A stretch of DNA of 64,000 nt from Karstenula rhodostoma CBS 690.94. Its lineage: Eukaryota; Ascomycota; Dothideomycetes; Pleosporales; Didymosphaeriaceae. Below the pieces are notes generated by a model. It saw only the letters and a program-made list of their open reading frames with translations, ran no database searches and was not told the origin of the DNA. Position numbers and translations under genes: made by a program. This document shows, piece after piece, positions 1 to 12,374 of the stretch (its first letter is position 1; each line of letters opens with the position of its first letter). The stretch spans positions 797,697 through 861,696 of the forward strand of contig MU001498.1 in the NCBI GenBank assembly GCA_010093485.1, given 5' to 3'.

Positions 1-830
1 GCTCAATATGGTACCTCCGAGAACCATGGGATCTCGAGCTTGTGATCCCCGCGAGACCTATGGAATCTCGAGCTTGTGGTCTCTGCCGCCTCCAAGTGCC
101 CCTTCATGGCTCGTGGTGTTGAGGACCCGGTTGTAAAGTTCGTCCGCTGGTGTTGGTATCGGCCCGAGGGATGCCCCTCCGCCTGTATGCCACCCGTCGA
201 CTCGCACAAGAGGATAATAAGCCGATGCGCTTGTTCGTGCAGCTCAGTGTGATCTCCGCCGCGTCCGAATCGCCCCTGAACGGCTCGTGGTGTTGAGGAT
301 TCGGTCGTGAAGCTCGCTCGCCGGTGTCGGTGTCGGCGTGATGGATGCCTCGCCGCCTGTTATTCGCCCGCAACGTCGGACCTGGAGACAAAAGTTAGCT
401 GGTGAGGACCGCAAGGCGTCAAATAATGTTTACCAACGCGACTTGTCCCCTTACGACTCCTTGGTGTTGAGGGGTTGGCCGGGGAGTGGTGGTTTGCGTC
501 GGCGTCGGCGGTGGACCCCCCTCCACCCATATCTCGCCCGCCACGTCGATTCTAGGGATCAAAATTAGCTGCGGAGAATCGCAAGGCCTCAAATAATCCT
601 TACCAAAGGCTATTATCCCCTTGCGACCCCTTGGTGTTGAGGGGTTGGCCGGGAGCTTGGTGGTTGGTGACGGTGTCAGCTCGGTGGAGCCACCTCCGCT
701 CATATCGCGCCCACCACGTCGAATTTTGAAACAAAAAGTAGATGCGGAGAATCTTTAGGCTTCAGAAAATCTCCGCCATGTTGAACTACCCCTTTACGAC
801 GTCTTGGTGTTGCGCGATAGGCCGGCGAAC
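1..830. repeat. Tandem satellite-like array, ~170-bp period
   Basis: About five diverged head-to-tail units. A recognisable block (CTTGGTGTTGAGGGGTTGGC and variants) recurs near 110, 285, 460, 630 and 800, that is every ~170 bases. Within each unit it is followed by a GTCGGCGTCGG-like stretch, a CGCCCGCCACGTCGA-like stretch and AGCTGCGGAGAATCGCAAGG-like sequence. Long open frames here are by-products of the repeat and not convincing genes. The array continues past the left edge, so its full length is unknown. Units differ by many substitutions, which suggests an old array. Confidence 0.75.
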
Positions 831-889
831 GTGGTGGTGGGGGACTGTTCTGGCGTGGCAAGGTGGTGGAGTGAGAGAGGAGCGCGCCC

Positions 890-1490
890 TCCCACAACAA
901 CCGCATGCCCCACCGCACATGCGGGCTCCAGCAGCCTTGCGATGCGCACGCAGATGGGATGATAAAGCCTACATGAAAGTCGAACCGGTCATGCTCGCAC
1001 GCAAGCCTGCACAGTTTGCGACTTCAAGATGCGGCCCCTTAACGCGCTGCCGGGAATGTCAATGAGCGTCGAGCGCGACCGTCTATGATAATTGCATGCC
1101 CACCACATCCAGCAGTCTGGCGATGCGCACGCATATAGGACGATGAGCCTACGTGAAAGTCAAATCAAATGCTATGCTCACAAATCCCGCGCGCAAACCT
1201 ACATAGTTTGCGGCTTCAAGATGCGGCCATTGAGCATGTTGCCGGGAACGCCAACTCGAGACAATGAGCGTCGAGGACCGCCTACAACAACTGCATGCCC
1301 GCCACAAATGCACATGGGATGATACAGCTGCCTACGTCCAACCAACGGGTATGCTCATAAATGCCGCGCGCGAGCCTACGCAGTTTGAAGTCCCAAGATG
1401 CAGCGAGCGCCTGCAGCCCGCTGGCGGAAATACCAGCTCGAAGCAACGAGCACCGAGCCTGCCCTCTGCCCTGCCCTGCCCTGACTGCGG
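890..1490. repeat. Second tandem array, ~195-bp period
   Basis: Three diverged units begin at GCATGCCC near 902, 1094 and 1293. Each has the same order of landmarks: GCATGCCC, GATGCGCACGCA or a remnant, GCCTACRT, ATGCTC, AGTTTG, TCAAGATGCGGCC-like sequence and AATGAGCGTCGAG. The unit sequence is unrelated to the 170-bp array just upstream. The third unit degenerates after ~1450. Confidence 0.65.
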
Positions 1491-2800
1491 TTGCCTTTCC
1501 TGCTCATAGGCCCTTTGACGCGCGCAGAGCTTTCACAAGTGTTGGAAGCACACAGCCCTCGAATGGCGCGCAAGCCTAGCAATGCGACATACCCAGGAAC
1601 GGAAGCGTCTACGTAAAGTCACATATTCCCCTTGGCGTTGAAAGCGCTGCTTCACATGTGTGCATGTCATTGAGCTTCGTCAGTTCAGGGAATCAGCTGG
1701 CCGTTGCATTGTATCTCCTGGGGTCCCTGAGTGAGTCATACCTAGGACCTTGACCATGCTTGCTAAGCTACAAACTCGGAATGTTTGAGCCAACTTGTCC
1801 GGGATGCAAGTGCATCCATAACCTGAGAACACATATGCCTTGGCTACTGTGGTCATGTACTCGCTGTCTTAGCGAAACATGCTGCATCTAGATTCACGCT
1901 ATGATGCCCAATGCTGTTCTCGGAATCGCCACCAGACTAGATGGCATATTCTTTCGCACGCCCTCTACTGTGGTAGCGCGGGCATCACTTGAGCTATTCC
2001 ATGCTATAGTTTGTCGGTGTACTCAGCATTGGCAGTGTGTGTGTGTCTTCTAGGGCAGGACAGCGTACCAAGACCGTTCCGAGATTTTTGCGTATCGGAA
2101 CTCAGGATCTCAAGCACCTCTGCGTTTCACATGCACTCGGACTTGGGTTCACATACCTGCGAAAATGCTTTAGATTCACATGATGCGCGCTGAGTATGTC
2201 GATTGGCCAAGATTATTCAGGTTACCGCGCATATGATGTTCTGCTCGTTTGCCTCTAGCCACCAGAAAATGCAACACCGCCGAATCGACACAACCATCGT
2301 TCGTTGGCACGAGAAGCACTATGATGAAGCGCACTAACAGGACCTTCCGGACTGGCTCATCCCATGGTATGCGGCAGATAAGCAACGGCTGTGCATGGCT
2401 CGGTCGTTCATGCCAGGTCTCTAAGGTCTACCGCTGGTCTTGATGCTTCTTACCTCCTATTAAGGATGCATCCGCAATGTTATCACGGCACCTCCCTGCG
2501 ATATAAGACATTGATCTTTATCGCAAATGCCTTTGCACTCCTAGTATCGCTCGACGCCATCCCGTTGCTCCTACGCACTATTAGCATCACCCGATGCCAT
2601 CCTGTTGTTTCTACGGCCATGCCGCGTTTCCGAACATCGTTCTATCCACGGCCTTTAAGCAATTCGTACCTCTGGTGTGGCGTTGACTTGGTGAGGGTAT
2701 GTTGCACCTCTCACGGCCCGCTTTCGATTGTGCGTCTCTCAGGTAACCACCCCGACCCTTCACCACGACCATCTACCCCCACCAAAACCCAAAAACCTTT
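1491..2800. other. Intergenic, no gene seen
   Basis: No open frame here has the length or protein-like composition of a gene. It contains a short GT run near 2036-2050. I see no RNA gene. Confidence 0.5.
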
Positions 2801-4100
2801 ACTAGGTGGGTATATATATTTTAGAATTGGAAAGATTCTCGTACTAAGTCGTCGGTGGCGTACACACACCGATCACCGCTGGTACACTTTGGTGAACTGT
2901 GCTAACTTGTGGAATCCAGGTCAACGAGAGTCCCCGGTTCGAATACGATACACGCCTCGACCGAAACAGGCAACTTACTTTTTTGCAGATTTCGCCTTTT
3001 TGCTGCACCCCGCCATGTGTGCGTTGCCAGGCAGATAGTGAATGGTTGGCGCTCGGCGCTGGCTTTTTACCTGTTACTCACTGCTTTTTGCCTTGTTGCG
3101 GCAATTTTAAGGTCGCTATATACCCTGAGGTCTCTACTTAATGGGTATATATATTTAAGTTTTGGTAAGTTTCTTGTACTAAGTCGTCGGTGGCGTCCAT
3201 CCACCGATCACCGCTGGTACAATTTGGTGAACTGTGCTAACTTGTGACAGATGGGGAAGGGCCGCGTTCGAATCCCACCTTCTTTTTGCTTTTGCAGCCT
3301 TCGCTATTTTGCAGCTACATCTTCAGCGGCATTGTGGCGAATGCCAAAGGAAGTCGCTGGCTGTTTACCTGCGATGTACCACCTTTTTTGGCCTCTTGCT
3401 TCGCTTTCAAGGCTATCGTATCTGTTCTTGCTTGTACAAGGTGAGTTGCTATTGGATTTGCAATGTTTTCTGTGCTGATTCACCTATGGAGCGGTTAACT
3501 CCACGGGAGCCCTCTATCATAGTGGTGAATCTTACTGACTGTGTATAGACGAAATAATTCCGCATTCGAACCTCTGGCAATTTCTTTTTGTTTTGCAGAT
3601 TTCGGCTCTTTACTGGACCCCACAACGTGTACGTCTCCCCGTTAGTGAAGGCGCCAGGAAGTTCGTGAGCTGCCAGAGCTTGCAGCTACACATTCACCTA
3701 ATAAGCGACCCTTTTTTGCCGCCCTCTTGCCACTGGCAACCAGCGCCTTACAACTATATATATTATAGAGTTGAGGTTATCTTCCGTGCTAAGTCACTGT
3801 GCGGCGGCGTCATCCGTCGTACAGGGGCCTCTGGCACAGTGGTAACAGTGCTAACTCTGTGTTCAGGTCCTTCCACGTCCCGAGTTCGAACAACAGCCTC
3901 GACCGAAGCAGGCAATTTACTTTTTGGCAATTTTTCTTTTTCGCGGCACAACACCCACCATGTGCAGCTTCAGGACAGCAACAACAACGCATAGGAGGCT
4001 CATGAGCAGCGAGGGCTGCTTTTTACCTTCCTACGCTCCTCTCAACCTCACAGCGATTCTGCGACAGCTTTGCAATCTGCAAGATGTCAGAAACACTAAC
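2800..4100 (+). repeat. Array of tRNA-like (SINE-like) Pol III units
   Basis: At least four related, diverged units, each with tRNA-like internal promoter boxes. A-box-like sequences lie near 2880-2900, 3214-3235, 3513-3532 and 3832-3850; the last, TGGCACAGTGGTAACAGTGC, is the best preserved. B-box-like sequences (GGTTCGAAT, CGTTCGAATCC, CATTCGAACC, AGTTCGAAC) lie at ~2935, 3264, 3561 and 3881. A run of T follows each B box by 10-35 nt, as a Pol III terminator would. Units 1 and 2 share a leader (GGGTATATATATTT, then TACTAAGTCGTCGGTGGCGT), and all share a tail with TTTTGCAG followed by TTCG. None folds into a full cloverleaf, so they look like tRNA-derived retroposons or decayed tRNA copies. 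Confidence 0.65.
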
Positions 4101-5385
4101 CTGAGAATGTTACACCATCCACCGCTGTATATACGACTTCTTGGGCAGCAAGATCTGCATCCTGGTCGTGTCCCTGCCGATTAGGAATACCTCTGGGTTT
4201 TTACCGCGCTCCTCTGAACCTTTTGGTGGTCTAGAGACACGTCTGCAACCTGCAAGATACAGAAACAACAGTCCGAGATAGCACGGCGTCGGACATCGCC
4301 ATGTGTGCGACCTCATGAGCAGTGAGGACCGCTCTCTGCTTTGCTCCTTACTGACTGGAACTGACTCTGCATCTTACTGCGCTTCTCGGAATTTGTTTGG
4401 TTCTGTGGTGTCCGAGATACCATACACAGCATTCCAAGGATGGTACAGCGTCCACCGCTCTATATGGGAGCGGCATGAACAACAAGACACCTCCTTTCGG
4501 GCCATCTTACCACATCTTGACTACCTTTTGGGCTGTTCGCAGCGAGTCTGCGACGTGTCAGATGCCGAGGTGCATTTTGAGGAGATCGCAGCTTCAAAGT
4601 ATACCGTGTGGTGTGGCGTGGCTGGCAATGCGCCTGTTCGACATCAACCGGTGCTCCCGCGGTAGGATTCTGCAATTCTCCGACTGGAAGCCGTCCCCAT
4701 GTCGACCTATAGCACGAATCCAAGAGGCCGCCATCTTTATACAACCATCAACGACCAGGCACACATTCACAAAGTCCACCATCAATCGAGCAAACCCGAG
4801 GTCACGAAGCAACAGTCACACCTTCCATTCAAACACCAGAGACACAAGAGGTTTGGGGCAGAATGCCTTTTGATTGATTCTATGAGACCATTGAGAAGAC
4901 CATACCATGCACATTTCGACCGACCATATTGGAAAAAAGTCAGTCAGATCCATCCATCAGATGACGAGAGCTTTGTCCGCCATCAGTCGCATCGCGACGA
5001 GAGAGGAATCCGAAACAGACAAACACAGAAAAGGGTTGGGGAGAAGAGAAGAAAACACCAGACGCCATCGATGCATCAAACCGTCAGTACCATATCGTTA
5101 TGGTATCATGTACTACCAGACATGCTGTGCGACACGACGGTGTCTGGAACGAAAGCAACAACAAAGGAAAGCACCGGACGATCATTCAGAGATCGTGAGT
5201 GTCATGTTCGAGATAGACGTATATTGCGCCGAGGCGTTGTGATCGAGTAAAGGAAAGAAACAAAGGAAAATGGTCGAAATGGTCGGAAAGCGGCAGAGCC
5301 GAAAAGTACCTGTCGGAAACATCATACACCGGTGGTGTATGTGCCGATAAGAGGAGCCAGTGCAAGGCCGGAGCAAGTTGAGCGA
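4101..5385. other. Intergenic with degenerate repeat fragments
   Basis: Pieces such as CATCCACCGCTGTATATA near 4117 and CGTCCACCGCTCTATATGG near 4449, and CTCATGAGCAGCGAGG near 4000 versus CTCATGAGCAGTGAGG near 4312, show that the repeat family to the left extends to about 4.5 kb. The rest, up to the 3' end of the Mei2-type gene, shows nothing I can support as a gene. Confidence 0.45.
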
Positions 5386-7490
5386 CTACTCGAAGTCACC
5401 AAGCTCATCGCCGCCCTGGTAGTATCCGACACCGTTGTACAGGTCGTTGCTGGTGTAGGCCGGACCGGCAGCGTATGCGTACATGGGGATCGGCGGTGTG
5501 GCCACGTAGGCCTGGGTGGCAGCCGGACGAGCAATAACACCGGGATCCGTGGAGCGACCAAGGAAGGTTGGTGATCCGGTCTCGCCGAGCAGCTGTTGAG
5601 CAAGGCGAAGCGGGATATTCTCGAAGCTCACCATGCCAGATTGAGCGGGACCGAACTGAGCGTGGAAGAGTTGCTCGACAGTGCGCTTCGACTGCTCTGA
5701 GAAGCCCTTGAAGGTGGGAGGGTGGCCGTACTGGTTGTACATGTGCACCATGTCGCGGGGAGTGCCACGATCATATGAGCTCAGGTGCGCGCGGTCAATG
5801 CTCTGGTGGACCACACCGGTGGGAGGGAAGAGGCCAACAGTACGGGCGCTGTCGATGGAGCGTTGGAACTTCGACCAGTTGTCGGGGTCCGGGAACTTGA
5901 CTTCCACACCGGTCTTTCGGATGTTCTGATTAATCCAAGCTTCTTCCTTTGTAATGAAGAGGCGCGGACGGCAGTAAGGGGTCTGCTGCATTACCGAAGA
6001 GTTGCGGAACTTCTGGACGAGCGCCTCACGGCCTTGGATTGTCGCATATGACAGCTCAGCGTTCTTCGATGAGCGATAGCCCGGCCAGCCACGGTGCTCT
6101 ACCTTATCGAGCATGGAGATCATGCCGGACATATCGGTGAAGTTGATGAACGCATACCCAACATTGTGGCCGGACTTGAAATCGATGCGGAGGTAAATGA
6201 AATCGTATGTTCCGAAACACACACGATCGAGGAGCGTCTTGAGGGACATCTAGACAAAGTCAGCAAGTTCCAGTTGAAGTTGGGACTCAGTATCAACCTA
6301 CCCAATCCAGCTTGTTGGGGATGTTGCGCAACATGATCGTCGTACGAACGTCAGAACCCTCAACGATCTTTGAGCGGTAAACCTTGTTGTGGCAACCTTC
6401 TCGCTCATCATGGACGGGAAGGGACGGTGCATTCGCAATTGGAGCGTGGCGGAACTCCATGAAGCGACCCTTGTCATCGATACGTGGTAGGCGACGGTGC
6501 GGCGAGTTCGGCGGTCGCGGGCCGGTCCAGTTCTCGGCCCGGATGAGGTTCCAGGACCAAAGACCCTGACAATTATTAGTACGAAATGAAACATACGATG
6601 GGAAGAGGATACTTACGTGTTGGTCCATGCGGGTCAGGGTGTGGTCCAGAAGGCTCGCTCGAGCGCGGTTGGCGACTTCCACCGAATAGAATTCGAAGCG
6701 GAACACGAACATCATTGTGGCCTGATCAGTGGAGGTGTGAACAAAGTCACGAATTGAACCGAAGCGGGAGAGGGCAGCCTCGAGGTCATCATGCATTCCC
6801 TTAAGGTCGTTCAGGGTGAACATGATTGGGAGACCGCTCACAACAGGAACGGCGTGAACCTCGACGCGGATCTGGCCTTCGAATTCATCAATGGCTGCGG
6901 TATCCTGGGACTTGGCAATGGCGAATGTGTAGTTGTCGACGTAGCAGCATCGGAACAAGTGTTGCTCGAGGATCAGCTTGCCTGCACCAGCGTCCTGCAG
7001 GTTGTCGAAGCGAAGGTACACTCCCCGGCTGTAGATCGGGACGCACATGTCGAACACGGCGTACTGGGAGAAGGTCAGTGACACGGAGCAAAGAAGAGAC
7101 ATGGACACTACATACCTCCTTCATCTTGTCCTGGACCTTGGTCAACTCCGTCTCATGGTCACTGCCAGCCTCGATGTCGCGATTGCCGTCAGGAATCAAC
7201 TGGACCAAGACATAGCGAGAGATGAACTCGCGGCTTGCAGCGTCGATCTCGTTGACGAAGACCGGGAGATCGTGCGGCTGCGGGTTGAGGCCGTGATAGG
7301 CAGTGTGTCGAATAGCTGGAAGCTCCACGACAGGCTTCTTGCCAGCGGCCTTGCTGGACTCTGGAACCGCAGTACGGCCGCCCTTGCGAACAGCCTCCGG
7401 GGTGTACAGAGTGGGGTCAGTGCCAGCGAAAGGGCTCGACGGAGGACCACGCGTTGAGGAAGAGGGGGGAGGGGAGTGGTTGGGCGACAT
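5386..7490 (-). CDS. mei2: Mei2-type RNA-binding protein
   Basis: Four exons: 7490-7116, 7063-6617, 6565-6302 and 6249-5386 (649 aa), all joined in phase 0. Introns are 51-52 nt, with a TACTAAT branch site in the second. The C-terminal third is the Mei2-specific RRM: TTIMLRNIPNKLDW (about 349-362, split by the last intron) followed by GTYDFIYLRIDF and NVGYAFINF. The central part (about 126-275) looks like a more divergent RRM pair; the N-terminus is Ser/Pro-rich. Fission yeast Mei2 binds RNA and promotes meiosis; a role in sexual development here is inferred from the family. The start chosen is the ATG at 7490 (MSPNHSPP); the frame is open a little upstream, but without other plausible coding character. 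Confidence 0.92.
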
Positions 7491-10400
7491 TGTGGAGTGA
7501 GTTGATATCGGAGAAAGATGTACAAGGGTACAAGAGTACAAGAGGATGTATGATGGTCAAGGGTGGTCGGCAAATGCCAAGCTCAGACCAAAGACAGGAT
7601 GAAAGAGTTGGGACGAGTGGAAGATGGTGTCGAGAGAAGAAAAAAGAGTGTCAGGGAGCAAAAGAGTCAGGGCCTTATACTCTCCGAAGACGACGCTGTC
7701 TTGGCGACCCACCGCGGTACCGTCCTTGACCCTTGTCGACGATGATGGTCCTTGCACTCACAGCCTTCGGTGAGTGCTACGTGGGACAAGGGCGGTGGAG
7801 GGAAACGCTGAACAAGAGCTCTACCCTCTCCCGGCGATATCTCCACGCCTAGGAGGAGGTTTTGCACGAGAGTTGTACCATTCGAACGCCCTCGTCAAGC
7901 TGTCCCTCGTCAGCGATTTTCAGAGCTGAAGATCAAGTCTGAGGCTGCGTAGGCCTGTTGCAACATGGCTGATGCCTTTGGTATTCTCTCATGAAGCCAG
8001 CACGGCATCCCCCGCTCACCAGACTAGCGGCTCTCCAACGACCGAAAAGGGGAAGGCCAGCGTCGTCGACGGAGGGAGCCGTGAGAACCTGAGGGGCCAT
8101 CAGGCGGACACCCCATATCAGGAGGCCCTGATTGGAGCGCTGAAGAGGGCAGAATGGAAGCCTCCGGGTGACGAGGCCGAGCGGTGAGGGCGGGCACGTC
8201 ACGCAATGGCAGGGGTGGGGTGGCAGGGCGCGGACCACAAGCACTGAGCGTGGAAGCCTGTGGAAATGGCCTGGAGAGCGAGCAGGAGCCTGGCGAAGCT
8301 GTGCGAGGCCTGGGGCGCTTGAACAGCGGCCTGCCCGATGCCACATGTCCGCAAAGCGTGAGGTGTGCTGCCCGAGAAGGCGCGGAGGGCTGAGGAGGGA
8401 AGGCGCGGCGGGCAACCTCCAAGGCAGGCACGAAGGTCTTCATCCAGGATCCTTGCCCTGCCATCTGGAACGAGGCTCAGAAGAACCCCAGCGCGGTCGC
8501 TTGAAGCTGTTCACGGAAGGTGTGCCATGCAGCGGAAGGCTTGCTACACGACACGCAACCCCCGAGGCAGGCCCTCAGCTCTGTAGGAGTGGAGTGTAGG
8601 AGTCAAGAGACCAGAAGCCAGGCGTCGCTTTATATAAAGGCACGCATCGGCTCTGTTCTGGCGCCATTGTCATCCCGAGTAAGAGAATTGGGGAGATGCA
8701 GCGTGGAGAGCAACTTCCCAAGTAGGAGGTGATGCACTGCCTGCCGAGGATGCTCCCACATACATCCAGGCTGCACCACTTGCTACGAGACTCAATCAAG
8801 CACAAGGAACGCGTCACTCGAGTTGAACAGCAGGAAGCGAGTTTCTGTAGGACGGCTGTCATTGCTTGCCAAAGTCTATCTATCCGCACTTCTGCGCCGC
8901 TTTCAAGCACCCCAATCCATCTAAACCGACACCCCAGAACTCCAACAGTCACAGGATGTTCATTTTTCAAATCCAGACATTTGGCGACAACAGTGCCCCT
9001 ATCCTTATGTAAGCCATCGGAGCGCTCTGCGCGGCTGTTGCATTAGGCGCGCAGCCATCTCGTATCCGGCCAGGCGGCGCCCCCATAGTGCTTTCCTCGC
9101 CACCACAACACATTGTCCCAAGTACCCGCCTGCCAGTGTACTCTTCCCAGCTTGGTCGTTCCTGTGCCGGTCTTTTTTGTCGGCTCCGATTTCGTTCACG
9201 GCGTGGGACGGTACACAATGCTGATGGCCAGGGGTTGGCCTCTCAGAACACCCGCGCAAGGAACCCTGTCAACTCCAAATGCCTCCCAAGTGTTCTTTAC
9301 CATGGTGTCTTCGAATGCGCGATGCGGTTTGTCATTCCGGGGTCATGGTTGCGGTGGTGTGGACTGTGGTTGGTCTCGGAGACTCATCGAGGCGGTTGTT
9401 ACGACCACGCGGGGGAGAAAGTGACAATCTATGATCGGAGTCAGTCAATTCTATCACGCTCTTTCTTATATGCACCTTGATCGTCCGTGCGATCGCTGTT
9501 GTGGTGTGTTATGCTCAATCTTGTTCAAGAGCCCCGAACCGAGAATGCCAACAGGGGATCGCGTCGCGTCGAGTGCGCAAATTGTCCGGACTCTATTCAG
9601 CTTCAGATTCAGACTTTAACAGGAGCGCTCAATTGAAAGGGCGACGCATATTTCGGTTGCGTTGCTGTCGGAGGTCGAACTGGGTGTTCGATTTGGCGAT
9701 GAGGGTGTGCCCGGCGGCGTTCGTACTGGAGCACCGATAATCAGACGTTTGTGAGCAGCCTCGAGGCCTGGCTGCTGCTCTGCTTCGCAAAAAGATCAAC
9801 ATGTCTGCTCGCTCGTAGGCTGTCGTTCTGCGCGGTAGCTTGGAGAAACTGGCATCCGCCCTGACCCACGCAAGAAGGAAATCGGTGGCAAGGGCCCACT
9901 GGCAGCAATCAGTAAGGAAAAGCTTTACGGGTTTAAGGTATCGTACATTTGGTGCCCGCTGAGATCCGTACAGTTGTGTGCCGTCGATCGGGCGCTGCTC
10001 CCTTGGGTTGAGGGGCAGGGCAGGGCAGGCGCACCCAGCGACAGGAGAGAAGGGGCGCGATCTGGCAAGCATCGGCTTCAGCAGATTCCTGGCGATGGTT
10101 TCTCTGGAGGCTTCTTCTGCGAGTATGCGGTGAACCTTCAGGCGGCCGGCTCCACTGCTTGGGTTTGACGCCGCTCTTGAATCGACGCAAGCAGAACCAG
10201 CGAAGGGAGTCGCTCGTGCACCTAGCACGCGCCGCTCAGGCGGCAGCGCAGAACGACCAACGACATGCCTCATGGTCTATGTGATTAGAAGATGCCGACT
10301 TCCTTTCTGTCGTCGTCTCGGCGTCGAGGCCATGCCAGGGTTGGGGCTGTGGGTTGAATCGTTGGCGCTGTCGGTGATGCCGGCGCATGAGGCAGCATAA

Positions 10401-11132
10401 CAAACGACAGCAGACTGAGCTCAGGCATGGACTGATAGTTGTCGACAGCGTTCCAATACCCACATGCCCATGATGGTAGGAAGAATTCGGAAATTCTGGC
10501 TGCAGCCTGCCAGCTGCGAGGGTCAGTTTGTATGTGAGGGGGCCATCGACTGCCGTTCTCTGTGGGCAATCGTAGTGAATGCACTCGATCCTCGGCCATG
10601 CGGCTCCAGATGTCGACAGAAGACAGGGCCACATGGGCTGAGAGGCTCAGCATCGCTCGCAGCTCAGGTTCACATTTGGGACTATCTAGAAAAGATGCTC
10701 AGGACCTAAGGCCAGTTCATGAGGAGCTCATCGAATCCAATTTCAACCTATCCTTCAGCTTCATCGGTTCGTCGCTCGTACGGGGAGCCCTCGCGGCCGC
10801 CCTCATCCTGCAGTGAGCCCATCCGTGAACGTCGAGTAGACAGAATAGCCAGCTCATCAGAAGCTATCCACCAGGAAAACAATCTGGCTCGAAGACGAGC
10901 CTGGCCACACTTGATCCCATTCTAAGCTGCACCTGCAGCGCTCCCGCTTTGAGCTTCAGTGCACGGACTGTGAACGTGTTGCTACCTGGCGCATCTCGAC
11001 TCACTCGTTTGTCTCTTGTCCACGCCACAATTCGACGCAGCTTGTGCGTCCGCTTCCACAACAGTCTTGCCTCTGGCGCATTTCTTGAAGCCCATATCCC
11101 CATCCAGATCCATTCCTCGCACCCCCGCCAGC
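7491..11132. other. Long gene-poor stretch
   Basis: GC-rich in 7.9-8.6 kb. Open frames on both strands overlap one another and have low-complexity or Arg/Pro/Ser-rich composition, with no recognisable domain and no convincing intron pattern. The longest with an ATG is 10273-9629 on the minus strand (214 codons), which I could not support as a gene. No RNA gene or clear repeat was seen. Confidence 0.4.
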
Positions 11133-11830
11133 ATGTCCACCATGGACCCCGTCGACGACGCTATCGAGAACGTCACCACGCTGGCAAACTGCTGGCTGAC
11201 TCTCCTGCCAAACTTCGATTGCGGCACGACAGGGATCCGCGTCGCAGAGGTGGTGAACGAGATCACCTGCGAGATCTCCGACGACCTCGCCGGCTACGAC
11301 CTCGTCGCAGAGGCCGAGTACCACACCAGGATGCTCCGAGCCAGTTTCCTCTTGCGTGACTGGCTCAAGTTCGAGCACCATGCGAAGCCGATCATTGATC
11401 TGGGCTTCAGCAACCTCCGACTCGCGGTCAACGTCGCCGATCTCAAGGATCCGGCAAAGAAATACAAGTACCGCACGCCAATGGTAAGCGCTCTGACAGT
11501 AAAGAAGAAATAGCTATTCTAATAACATCGTAGCGCCTCTCTCCCGCGGTCCAGGAGTTGAAGTCCAAGGGCATCGTCTTCAAGACTCCCTTCGGCCATC
11601 TGATGGCTCGCTGCCTGAACCTCGAGACATCGCCCATCGACAAGACCGCCGTCGCCACCGGCGAGATCGAGTTGGACGAGGAGGGCAAGTTCGCGCGCTT
11701 CGAGCACCCGGTCGACCTCCGCCGCCACATCCTGCGCGGCAGGAGCAAGTTCAAGAAGGCCCTCACCGACTACATCAAGGCGGCGTTCGGCGAGGAGCGC
11801 AAGCAAATGGATGAGCCACAGCAGGAGTAG
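11133..11830 (+). CDS. Hypothetical protein, two exons
   Basis: Exons 11133-11483 and 11534-11830 (215 aa). The 50-nt intron has a GTAAGC donor, a TTCTAATAAC branch site and a TAG acceptor, and the frames join in phase 0. The ATG chosen (MSTMDPVDD) follows an open region with no better start. The protein is soluble and mixed-charge, with a basic segment near 185-200 (RRHILRGRSKFKK) and a Gln/Glu-rich tail. I do not recognise the family. Codon use and the clean intron make it a real gene with fair confidence. Confidence 0.7.
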
Positions 11831-12244
11831 CAGTAGCAGGAGGGGAAGGAGACGGAGAAGGAGACGGAGGAGTCCGGCGTTTGGCCCGGTGTTTGGATTC
11901 GGATAGCAGCATGATACCATAGAACGAACTTCGGCGTCAAGCCTTCTCACATGTTCGTGTAGTCTACTGACGATGCCGTGAAACATATGAAACTTTTTGT
12001 GTCATTTGTATAAGAATGGATTTTGACATTGCTGAACTCGCTACGTTTTAGGAACTGGCACAGGATGTGTGACCTTCGTAGCCTAGCCCTACCCAGATCC
12101 CTTCACTTCGAATTCGCAGCCCCTCCCACCAAACGTGTTGTTGCTCCTGCTCTTTTAAGCCCCCCTCAGCTCATTTCCCCTTCGCCAGAGTCTCTGCCTT
12201 TCTCATCACACAACACACCGCACGCCGCACACCGCGAGCCGCAG

Positions 12245-12318
12245 ACCACACACCACACACCACACACCACACACCACACACCACACACCACACACAGCAC
12301 ACACCACACAGCACACCA
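12245..12318 (+). repeat. CACACACCAC microsatellite
   Basis: Imperfect run of CACACAC/CACACCA units, with AGCACACC interruptions at the right end. It lies just upstream of the partial gene model that starts near 12375 and could be in its 5' leader. Confidence 0.85.
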
Positions 12319-12374
12319 TCAGCGCCTTCCTTTCTTTTTCACTGTGGTTCTTACGGTCCTCCTTTGCGAATCAG

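Noticed and set aside
338..1580. Frames of 70-107 codons in the left arrays
   Set aside because: They follow the tandem repeats and change with each unit; explained by the arrays.
7933..8600. Overlapping frames on both strands in a GC-rich block
   Set aside because: Several frames are open at once, all low-complexity; none looks like protein.
9629..10273. 214-codon frame on the minus strand with an ATG
   Set aside because: Arg/Ala/Ser-rich composition, no domain, no supporting intron pattern, and GC-rich surroundings where such frames arise by chance.
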